Positions 24,766 to 37,651 of a stretch of 64,000 bases of DNA are shown piece by piece; position 1 is the first letter of the stretch; the number at the start of each line of letters is the position of its first letter. Origin of the DNA: Isoetes taiwanensis. Its lineage: Eukaryota > Streptophyta > Lycopodiopsida > Isoetales > Isoetaceae. The notes under the pieces are model-generated. The model did not search any database, was not told the DNA's origin, and saw only the letters and a program-made list of their open reading frames with translations. Location: the NCBI GenBank assembly GCA_021234155.1, contig JAJEKV010000039.1:5810745-5874744 (forward strand). Direction: 5' to 3'. Position numbers and translations under genes: made by a program.

Positions 24766-26733
24766 TTAATGCTTTTATGCTAGCATTTCCTTTCCCTCTG
24801 CCTGGTTAGCCCGTGAAAGAGTTCACATGGATCAAGTGTACTTTTGTGCAATATTGAATAAAACTCATGCATCTGCATGTAGTCAAGAGACATCATTAGC
24901 CCAATGTATTTAAATCTTTGCTTTATTGAATATATTGCTTTGGCTTTTATATCCTGATCCGTGCATGCTACCTATGAGTTTATTTACATGATTTAGAGCT
25001 AGAAAGATGAACAAAAAAAATTATGGCTAAGTAACATTTGGTGTTTTATCACAACAGATCAGTGCGACAATTAATTGAAAAAATTGCTCAAGCCACAAGG
25101 TCCAGCCTGTTCTTAACAGAGATGGAAAAGCCATAGCCATATTAGGAAGAGATGGAAAAGCCATTGCCATATTAGGATATTTAGAGATGCTCATCCATCC
25201 CTTGAATGATGAAAAGCAATCAGGAGAATTTACAAAAGCCATCGTCGTATTAGGTGTCTTAGAGCTGCTCATCTATATTAGGTGTCTTAGAGATGCTCAT
25301 CCATATTAGGTGTCTGCAATCATATTAGGTGTCTTAAAGATGCAATCATGCAAATCTACAGAACGGAGTTACGTAGTTTCTTTGTCATTTGAATCAGTTT
25401 GAATCAGTTTGTGCATTTAAACGTAGTTCGAATCAGTTGTGTGCAAATGTAGTTTCTTTGATCTGGATAAGAAAGAAAGGAAAAGCAACAGTCAAGATGA
25501 AATACATCATCTTCATATTAGGTAGATAAGTAGTGCCTTAAGGTTCTAAAGTAGTAATCCCTAGTACTATCATTTTGCATTGGCCCATTCACAAAGTATG
25601 GCCCATGTCTTACCTGGGGAATGTGATCGTATCATTAGGAATCATACACTCGATTGGGATGCATTCACTCTAAATCCAATATGGTAAACGACAAAAAAGA
25701 TGTCACGGCATAGAAGATGTTAAGTATGGCTAAATTGTTCTACTGCATCACCGTGAATTTTGTTTGTGCTTATCACCTGTTTTGTAAATGGGAACAAGCT
25801 TACAATTCTTGTGAAAGCTTTTACGAAGTTTATTTTCATTCAAGCCGTCTTAGGATTTGAATTTCGCTTGTAAATGTCTCATGTTAATATGCATATTTTA
25901 AAACATTATTCGAAATCCTCTGGCATGAAGAGCCACTGGTTGAAATCTTTTGGATGCTTACCACACATGGTAACTTCAGCCAAAGCCAGATAACGCTGGA
26001 AACAACAAGAAGTTAGTCTTGAATGACATTTAATGAGGAAATGGCGCCACGACGCCATTTGCTAATCTTGCCAACAATTACAACAGAATGTACCTTGTAT
26101 GGTTCTGAGCGTGACTGCTCGCGTCCCGATGGATCAGGCTTCCCGCATAGAGCATATTGCTGCCGCAGGTGGGTTATGTTATCAATGAAGGGCTCTTTGA
26201 AAATAGTCTTGGCAGCGATATCATTGACTTCACAACTGAGCTGCAGGCATTCAAACCCTAAATTTTGTCTTCCAAACTACAGTTTATTTAGAAATAGAAG
26301 CAATAGCTTTTAGGGTACAAGGCTAGAGCCATAGAAGAGCAAGAGGCATGACCTTTTGAAGACATTGAAGACCCAGGCGACGTACTGACAAAAGAAGGGA
26401 GGAGAGTGAAAAGGCAGTTCCAAGAGAGGAAGCACTATGGCGAACACCTCTACCAACGAAGCGAGTAGTACAGGACACACCGGGCCTATCAACAATCTTC
26501 ATCGAATGGAAGACATACGTTAATCATCTGCATGAAGAACCTTCTCGACTATCAAGAACTCGGGTGCAACATCCACGAGCTCTCAGCAGAAAGAAGATTG
26601 CTAGTTTATTGTAAATACAAATTTATATTTTGATCATGTTAATGTGTAAATCATGCTTAATTAGGGTGTATTACTAAGCCCTGCATTTGGAATCAAGAAT
26701 TTGAGGCAAAACTCAGTGTTTTTAATCCAACCT
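24766..26733. other. AT-rich spacer with short tandem repeats
   Basis: No gene recognised. Local repeats: GAGATGGAAAAGCCAT units at 25118-25175, ATTAGGTGTCTTAGAG units at 25246-25345, and GAATCAGTTT units at 25388-25440. The open frame at 26023-26313 has no motif. Confidence 0.4.
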
Positions 26734-27210
26734 CTCACAGAGTGCGCCCAGACCACTTAAGACAAGGTTCCTAACTGCTCCTCGCGCACTATGTGAGTGT
26801 TCGAGCACTGATCTATGCCAAAACTTGTCCAAATGTAGAAAGTAAGCACACCATTCGACTCAGTCACCTTAATTAGTAGGATTTGACCCTTAGTTTGTAG
26901 AAATTGGCCAACCCTAACTCAAATGGAGCCCCACCCCTCACAGAGTGCGCCCAGGCCACTTAGGATCATATTCCTAACTGCATCTCGCGCACTGTGTGAG
27001 TGGTCGACCCCTAAACTAGACCAAAACTTATCCAAATGAAGCAAGTAAGGGCACAATCCGACCTATCTCGACGAGATATGCAGGATTCCATCCTTAGTTT
27101 GCATGTTTGGCACCATCCTCGACCCAAACAAGGCCCCACCCCTCACAGAGTGCGCCCAGACCACTTAGGACAATGTTCCTAACTACTCCTCACGCACTGT
27201 GTGAGTGGTC
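26734..27210. repeat. Three tandem units of about 204 bp, each starting with a hairpin
   Basis: Units begin at 26734, 26937 and 27142 (periods 203 and 205). Each opens with CTCACAGAGTGCGC and, about 36 bases later, carries GCGCACTRTGTGAG, its near-perfect inverted complement, so each can form a 14-bp stem (first hairpin 26734-26797). The array lies about 160 bases upstream of a TATA-like box, suggesting a promoter or LTR enhancer array. Confidence 0.75.
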
Positions 27211-27490
27211 ACACTTAAATTGTCCTAACTTTCATCAAATTAGATGGAATTTGTGCAATAGGACCCTTAGGATGCACTCCTTAATATGATTAGCCTATCT
27301 TTTGCATAGCAATACCTTAAAATCATAGGTTTCCCCCAAACCCTAAAATTTCCCAAAATTAGGGTTTTGCCTATAAGTAGACCACAACCCTCATTTGCAT
27401 CCTACACCTTTGCTCCTCACTCCAAGGCAATTTTTTCAGCTCCCAGAGGCGCTCCTTCATCTGTTTGATATCCCCAGCAGCTCTAGCATC

Positions 27491-27754
27491 ATGGCAACCA
27501 TCAATGCCACCCCTTTCTACCAAGACATTATGTCTGAGTTCCATGCCAAGATAGGACTTTCTCTAATAGAACTTCCCCCTTGCATAGGATACTTTACTCC
27601 AAGCATGGCCCTTCGTACAGGTCTGCAGGACATCCCCAAGATAGATAAGTACCTAGAAAACAAGGCTAGCCGCTTACCCAATTATATGTCCGTAGCTGTA
27701 AATAGGAGGAGATACTCCTCATACACCGCAGCTGTAGCTATTTTCCTATCCTAA
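27491..27754 (+). CDS. Hypothetical 87-residue ORF behind a TATA-like box
   Basis: TATAAGTAG lies at about 27371-27379, followed by a C/T-rich leader and an ATG at 27491 in a favourable context (ATCATGGCA). The frame reads MATINATPFYQDIMSEF...IELPPCIGYFTP and stops at 27754. No family is recognised. It could be the start of a retrotransposon gag or an orphan gene; coding status is uncertain. Confidence 0.25.
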   Translation: MATINATPFYQDIMSEFHAKIGLSLIELPPCIGYFTPSMALRTGLQDIPKIDKYLENKASRLPNYMSVAVNRRRYSSYTAAVAIFLS

Positions 27755-30700
27755 AGGAGTATAAACATTTAAGCATATGCTCTTCTATAAATTAGAAAAG
27801 TGGATGAATTAAAATCCCAGTATAATTATCTATATGTCTATCATAAGTATCAGGTGCTCACACATAGTACAAAATTAGGATCATGTTTTAAGGTTTAGTG
27901 TTTGCATCAAGAAACTCCATCACTTTGACTGCCAAAGGATGAAGCAAAGAAGAAGAAGAAGAAGAAGAAGAAGAAGAAATTTTAACGTCACGCCACAAGG
28001 CAGCGTCCTATCGGACATGTGACACTTTACAACACACCCAGATGGGTCCTCCCCCCACCACTTTACATTGCTGAAGTGGGTCCTTCCCCCACCAACTTTA
28101 CATTGCATGGCCACTTTCACAACGAGGCGTTGAACCCGTGACCACAGGTATAGCCAAGAACAAGTGTCGAATGGAAGAGCAAGTAGAGAGAGAAGACCAG
28201 AGCCCAAGCCAAGCTTCGACTCCAAACACTTCGAGAAGCGGCCTCAAGTAGAAGATCGCTCGTCCAGCACAATGTCAAGATGAGAGATAACGCCAGTCAT
28301 GTCAAGATCTCTAGCGTCGCACCATCTAGGTTTTGCACGACGACATCTTCGGGATGCAATTCTACCTCTTATAGCAGCAGCAACACTAACGACACGAGTA
28401 GGAACGAACACACATCTTCAGAAACTACGACCACGATCTCAAGCCAATAGATGTCGACGAATTCCTTGGGACAACTCGATATCAACGAGCCAACTAAGGA
28501 GGCAACCTCTCGACGACCATAATTCCTTGTATGGTGATGTTGTAACATTCGTACCAGATGGAGATACACTTAAAAAAGGTGCCACAACAATGGGTTATAC
28601 CTATGCTCATTCAACAACTAAGTGATGGCTTCGTCAAGTACTCCTTACCAACAATTAGAAGAGAAGAAGCCCAACTTATCTTCGACACAAGGGACCTCAA
28701 TGCCCAAGATAGAAGCATTCGACACCTTAACGACAAGGACAACAACCAAAGCACCTTCGGCAAAAAGAGAGTTCAAGACAATAGCCGGGCTATTCAAGGA
28801 CACGAGCAGGTCTAGGGCAAAAGTACTTCAACTCAAGGGTTAAGCTACGCAGATATAAGAGTACATCATCCCCGACAGCAAACCAATCACGGAGAAGAGT
28901 CACGAAGCTTTACTCTCCAGGAAGATGCACATGTATTGAGGGACAATGGCCATAAACCAGAAGATGAAGGAATGCTAGTACTTCCACGAGCTCTTTAGAT
29001 GCAACATGAGGTTCAAAATTGTGGAGCGTGATCAAGTGCAACTAGAAGATTCCACAAGACTAGAAGGCAGCATAGCACCGTAGAACGTGATAACGTCTAA
29101 GCCATCACATTGAGGAGATCAAACAGGTAAGATGAGAAGCTCGATGGAGAAGCGAATAGGAGAACCGAGCCAAAGAATCGACGAATCAGCTAGAACCTCA
29201 CCAAGCTACGACAACTCGCATGCAACTTCGCGAACCCAAGGATCGACAATTCGAAAGGCAACTGATGAAGAGAACAACTCCTTAATTACGAGTCTAGCCA
29301 AAGGAATTGTGCACAACTTCAAGAGGCGCCTCCAAAGATCTTCAGACATTGTGACGGGGAAGCAATTATTGCCCAAGAACAAGATTAAGAAGCGAACCAG
29401 AACGCCAAAGCATCAACGACAGTCACATTCTTAGTTAGCATGTGAAGCAGAAGCAAGTTGTGCCACAGCCGACAGATATTGGAGAGCTCAAATATATCAA
29501 AGAGTCCACCAATCAAGCACGAGCTGATGTACAAATAAGAGGATATAGATCTTCAACACCAGCGCACTAGGAGGAACATCGACAACAATTCCATGGAGTA
29601 CGTGTGCACCTCGAGGGGAGACACCAAGGGAGCCTAATAGCTTTAATAGTGTTTGTAATCATAAGAGTGAGCTATATGACTTGCATGCGTAATTCCCTTT
29701 GTTATTCCCTCTCTCTCTTATAGTATAACAGATCAAAGAAAAGCGATGGGACAATTGGAAGGCGTGAAGCGAGCAACATCCTCAACACTTGTCTGTCAAC
29801 ATGCTCCAGGACTCGAAGGATGGAGTTGGCACAACAATATCGGATCTAGAGGCATCCTTTAGCTACCAAGATGTTTCTCAACGAAACCACCTTTAGGCTT
29901 TTGGGAAGTAACATAGAAGATTTCAAGTGGTCAACTACGCCATCAAAACCACCAACAATGGGAAGCCTCTAATGAAGAACGTTGACCTCTACATCGAGGA
30001 GGAGCCCGGAGTCTCGAGCAACTCGAAGAACGTTACCCTCAAGAAGGCAGCGAGTGGATGAGCTGCGAGCAAGATTGAGGAGCTACGATCATATAGTCGA
30101 GTATGAAAGGCTTATGGATGATGACATCCATAATGGGAGTGGACGGCATTTCTAGATTTTCTTCATGAAGGGATTGCCCCAAGTTGAGCTAAGCGTCAAC
30201 GATTGGGAAGGAAATGCATAGGAATAACTAAAATTATACATGATTGTTAACAAACATCCAACATATTGAAACCACTTGGTGAGACTGATCACCTCGCTAA
30301 GAAGGAATAATTACTAGGATAATTGTTGACCATGTATAAAGCTAGTACCTCCAAGGAATAATCCAATCGAATGAAAAGAAGTAATCTAACAAGTCCGGCC
30401 AACTTGTTATGATGACATCAATTCAATTGATAGGAATATTCCAAGAGAGTAAATAACTAAGAAAGGGGGATATTTAGAATATAAAATTGAATAATACATG
30501 AAAGATATATCTAAAAATAAGAAGTACATCAATCACATAGTCTTTTGAGGCAAAAAGGAATTGTCATGATAATAAAACCTTGCAATTTAGAATTGTTCTA
30601 AATAATTCAATAACTCATCGCTTAGGGATAGATATGTTAAACATGATGGCTGCATCCATCATAGATGATTAAATATGTCAGCTAAGGCTAGTAAATTAAT

Positions 30701-31981
30701 GTGTTAAATAAGAAGCATATAACCTCTTAAGGTAAATAGAATAGCTAAGATGTTATGACAACATCAAGTAATGGGATAGGATACATTAAGGTGTAGGACC
30801 ATTTTCTTATGAAGAGAATGGGGGCTCAATCTTAGGACTGAACCTACCTACATCTTAGGGGTTGAATCGCCATCAAATTAGTAGACCCTTAGAATAGAGT
30901 TCGTCCCGCAAGTAGCCAAAGCACATAGAGCGTAAGATGGATAGATGCTTAATGTCTATGTATCCTTCAGCATGCAAGATTGACGCGGTAGCCAACTGCA
31001 CCAAAGCGGGGGAGCGAATCAATGGAAGCAATGCAACGGCCAAGTCGTCTCCAAATTAGTCGACACCAGCTCAATGGGGAGATGTATTCTAGCCTTAGCG
31101 CTGACAACTAAGGTGGGGAGAGGCTTTGCATAAATTTCTTACGCCATGATCTATTGTTTGAATTCGCATCTAGGAATGAGCTAGTAGCCTAGCTCTTAAT
31201 TAAATTATTCAGGGTTGTGAACCCCTTATAACCACATAAATTATATAATCTAAGTATACTATTATGCAGGGCATTGATAGCACTCCGTGAGGGCATGTAT
31301 CATAAGCTTTAATGTCTTGTTGATAAATGATATGTTCATAATAACTGCATAGATAGTTTTGTCTTGTGTAGATATCTTAATATCGAGATAAAGTAAGATA
31401 ATAACAACATAAAATCCTAGTTAAACCTTCGCAAGGATGTAATTCCTTCCAAAGGCATTTAAGTAACTTTCATATGATCCTGACAAATATAATAAGAATT
31501 TGTCTATCTTTCCATAAGTATAGCAAATATAAAGTATATACATGTAAGGTTGATACATCACCAACCAAGTAGCGAGCGAGAGTCACACGCTCAACACTTG
31601 GATACGATGATATAAACCCTAGCCATATGATAAATAATTAAAATACTTTTCAAAATAAGTATTGTCTCGATAATTGTATGATGACATATTTTAAAGGTCG
31701 TAAAGTTATCATATAACAGTTAGTTAAATATAATACTATTGGAAGCAATATATCTAATACTATATAAAAATATTACCGTAAGGTAATTAATATAATTGCA
31801 TGCATTAAGGGAAGTCCAGCAGGATCATGCAGGGGTCCAAGACTGTAATGTTTATTTAAGACATTAACGGATGCTAGCCGACATGCAACAGTTGGTAGAG
31901 GAAGTACGAAGATATCCTCTAGCAGCAAGAAGCCGACAGAAGAGCATAGCGACAAGCTCGGCATCGACAATTGCATAGATC
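27755..31981. other. Degenerate sequence, probably eroded Ty3-gypsy interior
   Basis: No intact frame over 110 codons and no domain recognised. The downstream integrase end (32101-32393), polypurine tract and LTR make it likely that part of this region is the decayed gag-pol of the same element, but I cannot point to a gag, protease or RT motif. AAGGTGGGGAGAG near 31108 resembles the polypurine tract at 33249. Confidence 0.3.
27947..27976 (+). repeat. (GAA)10 microsatellite
   Basis: About ten GAA units. Just downstream, 28020-28105 holds a direct repeat of a segment with CCCCACCA and CTTTACATTGC. Confidence 0.85.
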
Positions 31982-32120
31982 AAGCTCTGCATCGGCGGCT
32001 AGGCTGAAGCTCTGCATCGGCGGTTAGGCTGAAGCTCTGCATCGGCGGGTAGGCTGAAGCTCTGCATCAGCGATTACAGCATCGGCAATTAGGGGACAAT
32101 TGCTGAAGCTCTGCATCGAC
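31982..32120 (+). repeat. 25-bp minisatellite (AAGCTCTGCATCGGCGG-type)
   Basis: Units start at 31982, 32007, 32032 and 32057 (exact 25-bp period), with a diverged unit at 32106. The array sits at the upstream edge of the gypsy integrase fragment. Confidence 0.85.
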
Positions 32121-32393
32121 AATTGCAAGAAGCTTGCTCCAAGGTGCACTGGACCATTCAGGGTAACCAAAAGAGTAGGTAACCAATCCTATAAGTTGGA
32201 CCTGCCAGCACAATTGAAGATCCATAGTGTTTTCCAAGTAAGTCCCCTAAAGAAGCACACTCCTAATCCAGAGGAAGTATTGGAGACACCAAAGTTACTG
32301 GAAATGATGGACGATCACCTTGAGATTGTTCCAGAGGTCCTTCTTGTCAGATCCTATAAGAAGACAAGAAGATCTCAATTCTCCAATACCTAG
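32101..32393 (+). pseudogene. Ty3-gypsy integrase C-terminal fragment
   Basis: The frame reads CKKLAPRCTGPFRVTKRVGN, QSYKLDLPAQLKIHSVFQVS and LKKHTPNPEE, the typical C-terminal end of Ty3-gypsy integrases (KL-xPR-x-GPF ... H-x-VFH/QVS-x-LK). About 40 further residues follow to the stop (EMMDDHLEIVPEVLL...), matching where a chromodomain-like tail begins in many elements. Upstream it runs into the minisatellite, so the integrase core is lost. Plus strand, consistent with the polypurine tract and LTR downstream. Confidence 0.75.
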
Positions 32394-33248
32394 TGAAAGG
32401 GACACTTACCAGTGGAAGACGCTACGTGGGCACTACAAATAGATCTTGAGAAACAGTACCCACAACTCATGGAGCAATGAAAAGGTCAACTCGTCACCGA
32501 AGTAGTCGACACCGACCTGATAGGGAGTGGAAGGTAGATTAAAAAGTCTACTTCCGTCCCACGGAAGTAGACGACCTTGAGAGATAAGAGGTCATTCAGG
32601 TATGCATTGATAGGAAAGCACCTTTGGTCAATGCCTACTACGGGGAGGACTCTATCCTTCACGCCCAAATACGGGAAGGACGCTATCCTCCACGCCAAAG
32701 GCAACTAAAGGTGTAGGCATGAGTTGGCATCCTAGGCATGATAGGGCGCTGTCTCCACGGCCACGATGGAAGAAACATAATCTTCCTATGCCGGGAGATA
32801 TGCCTTGCATTCATGTAGTTGTAATTAATGGGTGGTTCCCTAATAACCAACCCTTATAATAATTAAACCTATTCTAGCGTAGTGTTGGACCTGCAGGCCA
32901 ATAGGAGAGTCTACGGGAGGAAGGTCACACTGCGAAGACTTGCAACACATAATTTTGTCACGATGTGTTGTAAGGAAACGATGTGGAACCTTAAGTAGGA
33001 AATTTTGAAACTATGTTAATAATAATAATGGTGTAAGCTATAAATTCTTTTGAATAATAATAGATAATAACGTCAGAGGGTGAAAGACTCCCTTACCATA
33101 GTATGATATTAAATAAGGATGTGTTATGATAAATTAAAATGTTACCTTGAGGTAATTATACTGTAAAATTGTATATACATCGAATGTGATTGCAGGATTG
33201 CAGGTTTCCAAGGTGGGGAGACGCGTGATGCTGAGGACAGCATCAAGT

Positions 33249-33262
33249 CAAGGTGGGGAGAA
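33249..33262 (+). other. Polypurine tract of Ty3-gypsy element
   Basis: CAAGGTGGGGAGAA immediately precedes the TGTGACGT start of the LTR. The same AAGGTGGGGAGA string occurs at about 33210. Confidence 0.6.
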
Positions 33263-34855
33263 TGTGACGTTCCAGCATAATATACGCCCCGAATATGTAT
33301 ATTATACTGCCACATCACCCGTACATGTCACGGATGACATGTACTTGCGAGACGTATAGGGTTGCACCTAGGGGGCAACATTGAATGTTGTGCATGTTAA
33401 ATAAACATACACAATTATAACCCCATGGACCCCATTGCCAAATGGCTAAATCCCATTTGGCCAATATTTAACCTAACCCTAAGGGTTTCTATAAAAGGGC
33501 TTTCCCCTTAAACCCTAAACCTTTCTTCTCTTTGCATTTTAGGGTTTTTCCTAGAGCTCCTTTCCTCTCTCGAGTTCAGGGTTCTCTTGAGCCATTTCGG
33601 CCAAGTCAAGAACCCAATCCGCATTGCCAGGCTCTGAAAAGCCGTCTTTGCACAACAGATCATCGAGTAGCAGCAGCCTTCAGCAGGAACAGAGGCATGG
33701 ATGCATTTCGAGGGTCTGGAGCAGGTCAAGGACTAGGTATCTAGTCATTCTGTTGTGCAAAGCCGCCTTTTGGCTAGGCAATAAGCTGGTTTAGTATGTT
33801 AGATCAGCCATAGAGGCCTTATAGATCCCGAGATCATAAGCTCTAACAAAGGAACCTAACTCTAGATATTTAGGTAGATAGATTTCATGTTATTCTCTAT
33901 TTCAGTTCTGTGATGTTGTATGTATTTCACTCTGTGACCTCCATGTATTGGGAAGGGGGGTAGAGGTCTAAAGCTGTGTAGCAGATGATCCTAGATAGCC
34001 TACTAGTTCCCAATTACATGCGGCCCATGCACAGGAGCCCGCCTGGTTGTGGGTGGCGGGTCTAGGCCGGTTGATAAGGAGGAACTTGTCTCATCACGGA
34101 CTGACCCCTCTGGTAGTAAGGCCTATCGGGGGTCTATGTGGGCTAGGCTTAATGGCTTGTCACTGAGTGTGGGCAAGGCATGAGCTCGACACTCGTGGGG
34201 TGATGCGTCACCTTCCATTGAGTAAAAGTCGAATAAGGGCAGTGGTCCTCTAGCCGCCTGTGATGGGCATGGATGCCTCTGGAGGAGAGGTGACTCTCCT
34301 CCTGCCTCATGGGGGCTGGGGAGATGCAATCCAGTAGTTGTAGCCCCTCTGGCTATACACCCGGCAGGCTACGGTCAGGTCCCAACACTTTTCAACCTAC
34401 TCTGCAAAGTGTGCACGGGAGGGGCGGATGGAGTGGACTACCCTTAGCCATGTTCTTATGCCAGCCAAATCCATTTGCCATGAATTCTGTCTGCAATGAC
34501 TTCTGGAGGCCCAAGCCGTCAGTCATACCCCCTTGAGTCTGAGCCCTGGGTAGGATTCCCCATGTTGTTATTGTTCATGTTGATGTTGTTGTACCTGTGA
34601 TGATTATGATGTGTTCACCCTTCGAGGTGATTGTATTTATATACTGTTAGTATGTGCTCATGTTTGTTTATTCACGCTTCCGCAGCTAGGTCGACCCGAT
34701 GGGAGACGGGTGAATGACACATCCACTCTTCCCTTGCTGGCTCATTCCACTGGGAGTGGTGTCAGGTGGATGGCCCCTGCCAGTTTGGCTGTCAGGGGGG
34801 ATGCTCCTTCTTCCGATACAGTGAGTGCACCGTAGAGGAAGCAGGGGACGTCACA
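33263..34855 (+). mobile_element. 3' LTR of Ty3-gypsy element (about 1.6 kb)
   Basis: Starts TGTGACGT and ends ACGTCACA (8-bp inverted ends), directly after the polypurine tract. It contains CTATAAAAGGGC at about 33489-33500, a likely Pol II promoter, followed by an untranslated leader. No second LTR copy was found in the window, so LTR divergence cannot be used. The 3' boundary rests only on the inverted ends. Confidence 0.6.
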
Positions 34856-34856
34856 A

Positions 34857-35208
34857 GATTACTGCCACCATGGGATACTGATGGATTGGGAAGTGCTAGA
34901 AAGGTACTATTATCTGTCTTGGTGTGTTGCTATTTTATCTAGAAGGCACGACTTCTATAACAGCAATCACTATTGCTTATTGTTGTGATGATGTTTTTCT
35001 CCTTTTTATCAAATATGTGGATAATAAAGACACAAGTATGAAAGAAGCTTACTGCCACCAGGGATGCTAATGGATTAGGAAGTGCTAAAGAAAGGTACTA
35101 TTATGTGGCTTGATGTCTTGCTATTTATCTACAAGGCCTGATTTCCATAACAACGGTCACCATTGCTGATTGTTGTGATGGTGCCATTCTCCTTTCATTT
35201 ATTAAATA
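34857..35208 (+). repeat. Two tandem copies of a roughly 190-bp unit
   Basis: TTACTGCCACCA-GGGAT-CTGATGGATT...GGAAGTGCTA and GTTGTGATG recur at about 34858 and about 35049 with scattered differences. Non-coding. Confidence 0.75.
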
Positions 35209-37109
35209 TATTGGTGACTTCTATTTCTAAATTCCCATACATGTTAATCAGTGTAGTTCATATGACAATACTATGATGAGATAAGCATAGGCTGTTCCAT
35301 GTCTGTTAGAACTTCGCACACCTAAATGAGATAAATTTAAGGTTTAATATTTTCTTGACTGTTGCAAAACCTCTTTCCAAAGCAAACTGCCATATCATAC
35401 AAATTGTCATACTGATCTTTTCTAACTGTTGCTAAGCCTCTGTCCTTTAACCAGCCTATGAGTATGCGCTACCATAGCAATTTCGGACTTGAAGCTTTGA
35501 TTTTGCGTATAGATATACTACTTGATGATTGCTTACTTTTCGAGTGGAGGGTTGTCGCAAAAGCTATATCCTGAATCACTTAGTTTTCAACTTTGTGTGT
35601 CTATACATTTAAGTGCAAAATGTCGTTGCAGAACTTCTGCCTCTTCTAATCACTGAGGTAAATTCATTTTATTTTTCTTTTTATTTGTAGGTTTGGATAT
35701 CAATAGGTAAATCCATGTTCAATTCTCGAATGGAGGGCGTGTTGCAAATGCTCAATCCTGAACCAATGAATTATTCAGTCTCCAACTGCCTTACTGTATT
35801 AGCCATTATTTATGGGGTACATTTATGTGCATTTGGAAAATGTTGTTGCAGAACTGTTTCCCTTTATAAATCAGTGAGGTTGCTCCTTCTAAATCCAAAT
35901 TTAAACAATAGAAATCAAGTTTCGAAACAGTTATCGTTAGAGATTGCTTCAAATTGAGTAGCTAAATGTTTAGATCTGCAACCTTCTTTGTTTTACTTTC
36001 CAATTGTGAGTTACAACTTGGCAAACGCAATGTGATAATTCCAATAACACTATATGTTCCTTCAACCATTTAGTTTCAAATGATCATTCCCTTCATAAAT
36101 AATACCAAGTTTCAAGAGGGCTATCATTAGAAACTACCTCAAATTACGTAGCTAAATGTTCATATCTTCAACATTCTCTATTTCGATTTCCAATTTTAAG
36201 TTGTTAAAATTGTATACACAATGCCACAATCCCAACAACAAATGCCTTAAAGTTTGTAGGTTACAAGATCACAAGATGAGATTGTTAATTATTTAGTTGA
36301 TTATATAGACAACATACTTCTACACAAGCACCGAAGAACCTTACCCTTTTTTCTAACCTTATGCTTTATGTTTTGGTAAGTCCCTCCATGTACGAAGCTA
36401 GATATAACTGGATTTGGATTAAGATCTACGGTGAGAAATCCAATAGTTACATATGACATAAGATTAAAAACCGTGATAAATTCATAGAATGGAAAGATGA
36501 TTTGCAATGTCCAATTTCTCCTTGGAGTAAATCGCAACATCTAATAGTTAGAAGTCACAAGTTAAATGTAGACAACTACCCAAGAAGTTTGCTCCATAGG
36601 AATATTTCTATAATTATTTGCATTATCCACAACCAACAATGTGTGGCATACACAACTTCTCATGTTTGGCATTGCTTGGCATTGTTGTAAGCCTATGTTA
36701 ACAACCCTACCCCCAAACATAACATATTGTTACTAAGCCCAACAACGCCGGTTACTAGTCATTATGAAGAAGGGGTTAAACTCCCACAAGAGCCCATTGC
36801 GCTTAATAGTTGGTACTATAGCACATGGCGCTTAATAAATGGGCGAGCCCATTAGGAATTGAGAATTGAATGAATTTTTAGCGAGCCCGTTTATTTTGCG
36901 TAATGGACAAGTGTGGAGGTTTGACCCCTTTAACTGGGAGGTTTGAGATTTTTGAATGCAAAAGTTTGAATGCAGAAGTTACAAGATTTTTGAGCAGTGA
37001 GCCAATCCGTGGAATAGTGCAAAAATGGTCTTGCACCATGTAATGGTGCAGAAAGAGTCGAACTAGGCTTCAATATAGCTGCAATTAGATTATGCTTTGC
37101 TTGCTGCCT
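35209..37109. other. AT-rich spacer with weak internal duplications
   Basis: No gene recognised. AATGTYGTTGCAGAACT...ATCAGTGAGGT recurs at about 35617 and about 35837, and GCTAAATGTT...TTCAAC phrases recur at about 35960 and about 36150. Likely old TE sequence. Confidence 0.35.
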
Positions 37110-37215
37110 ATTTCTTATGATAAACCGGTTGTTTCCTCTGTTTAGATCTCATAGGCCAATTGGTCCCCCTGGACGATAAAAATATATTCAATTCAACTTT
37201 ATTCTATTTTATAAC
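37110..37215 (+). mobile_element. 3' end of LINE-2, second copy
   Basis: ATAGGCCAATTGG...GGACGATAAAAATATATTC followed by ATTC/TATTC-rich sequence matches the 3' end at 5560-5640. No coding part is attached, so this is a very short 5'-truncated insertion. Confidence 0.45.
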
Positions 37216-37557
37216 ATTATGCCTAATCATTGGTCTGGATTCAATGGTTGCGATTTAAAATTGCCGAGGACACGTTGGTTAAGGTGATAGTGCCACCAAT
37301 GGATACTAACAAGAAAAAAAAAATCTTATAGTTGTGATGGACCACCAAAAAGGCATTCATATTGTCTTTATTTTCTTTAACTCATAGGAGAGGCATTGAT
37401 ATTAGGAAGGCACATGTTCCACATGGGAGATTAATATGCGATTCTCTATGCAAGGGACTTTATTATTCTATGTGATGGACAATGGAGCACAATTTGAGTG
37501 AGTCAAAGGATTGTGGAAGGAGAAATATCTGGTGGAAGAAGATTTTGGAACAGGTAA

Positions 37558-37651
37558 TTCTTGCCGACAGAAAATTTTGGGGCGAAAGCCCTGGCGAGCG
37601 GCGGCAGCCGCGAGCCTTGGCGCGCGCGCCGAAATTTTCTGCCGGCAAGAA
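37558..37651. repeat. GC-rich foldback with 25-bp arms
   Basis: TTCTTGCCGACAGAAAATTT at 37558 and its inverted partner ending GGCAAGAA at 37651 pair with few mismatches. The 45-base loop is very GC-rich (GGCGAGCGGCGGCAGCCGCG). It stands out against AT-rich surroundings. A further CCGGC-rich stretch follows to 37730. It could be a small MITE or a hairpin-RNA locus. Confidence 0.6.
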
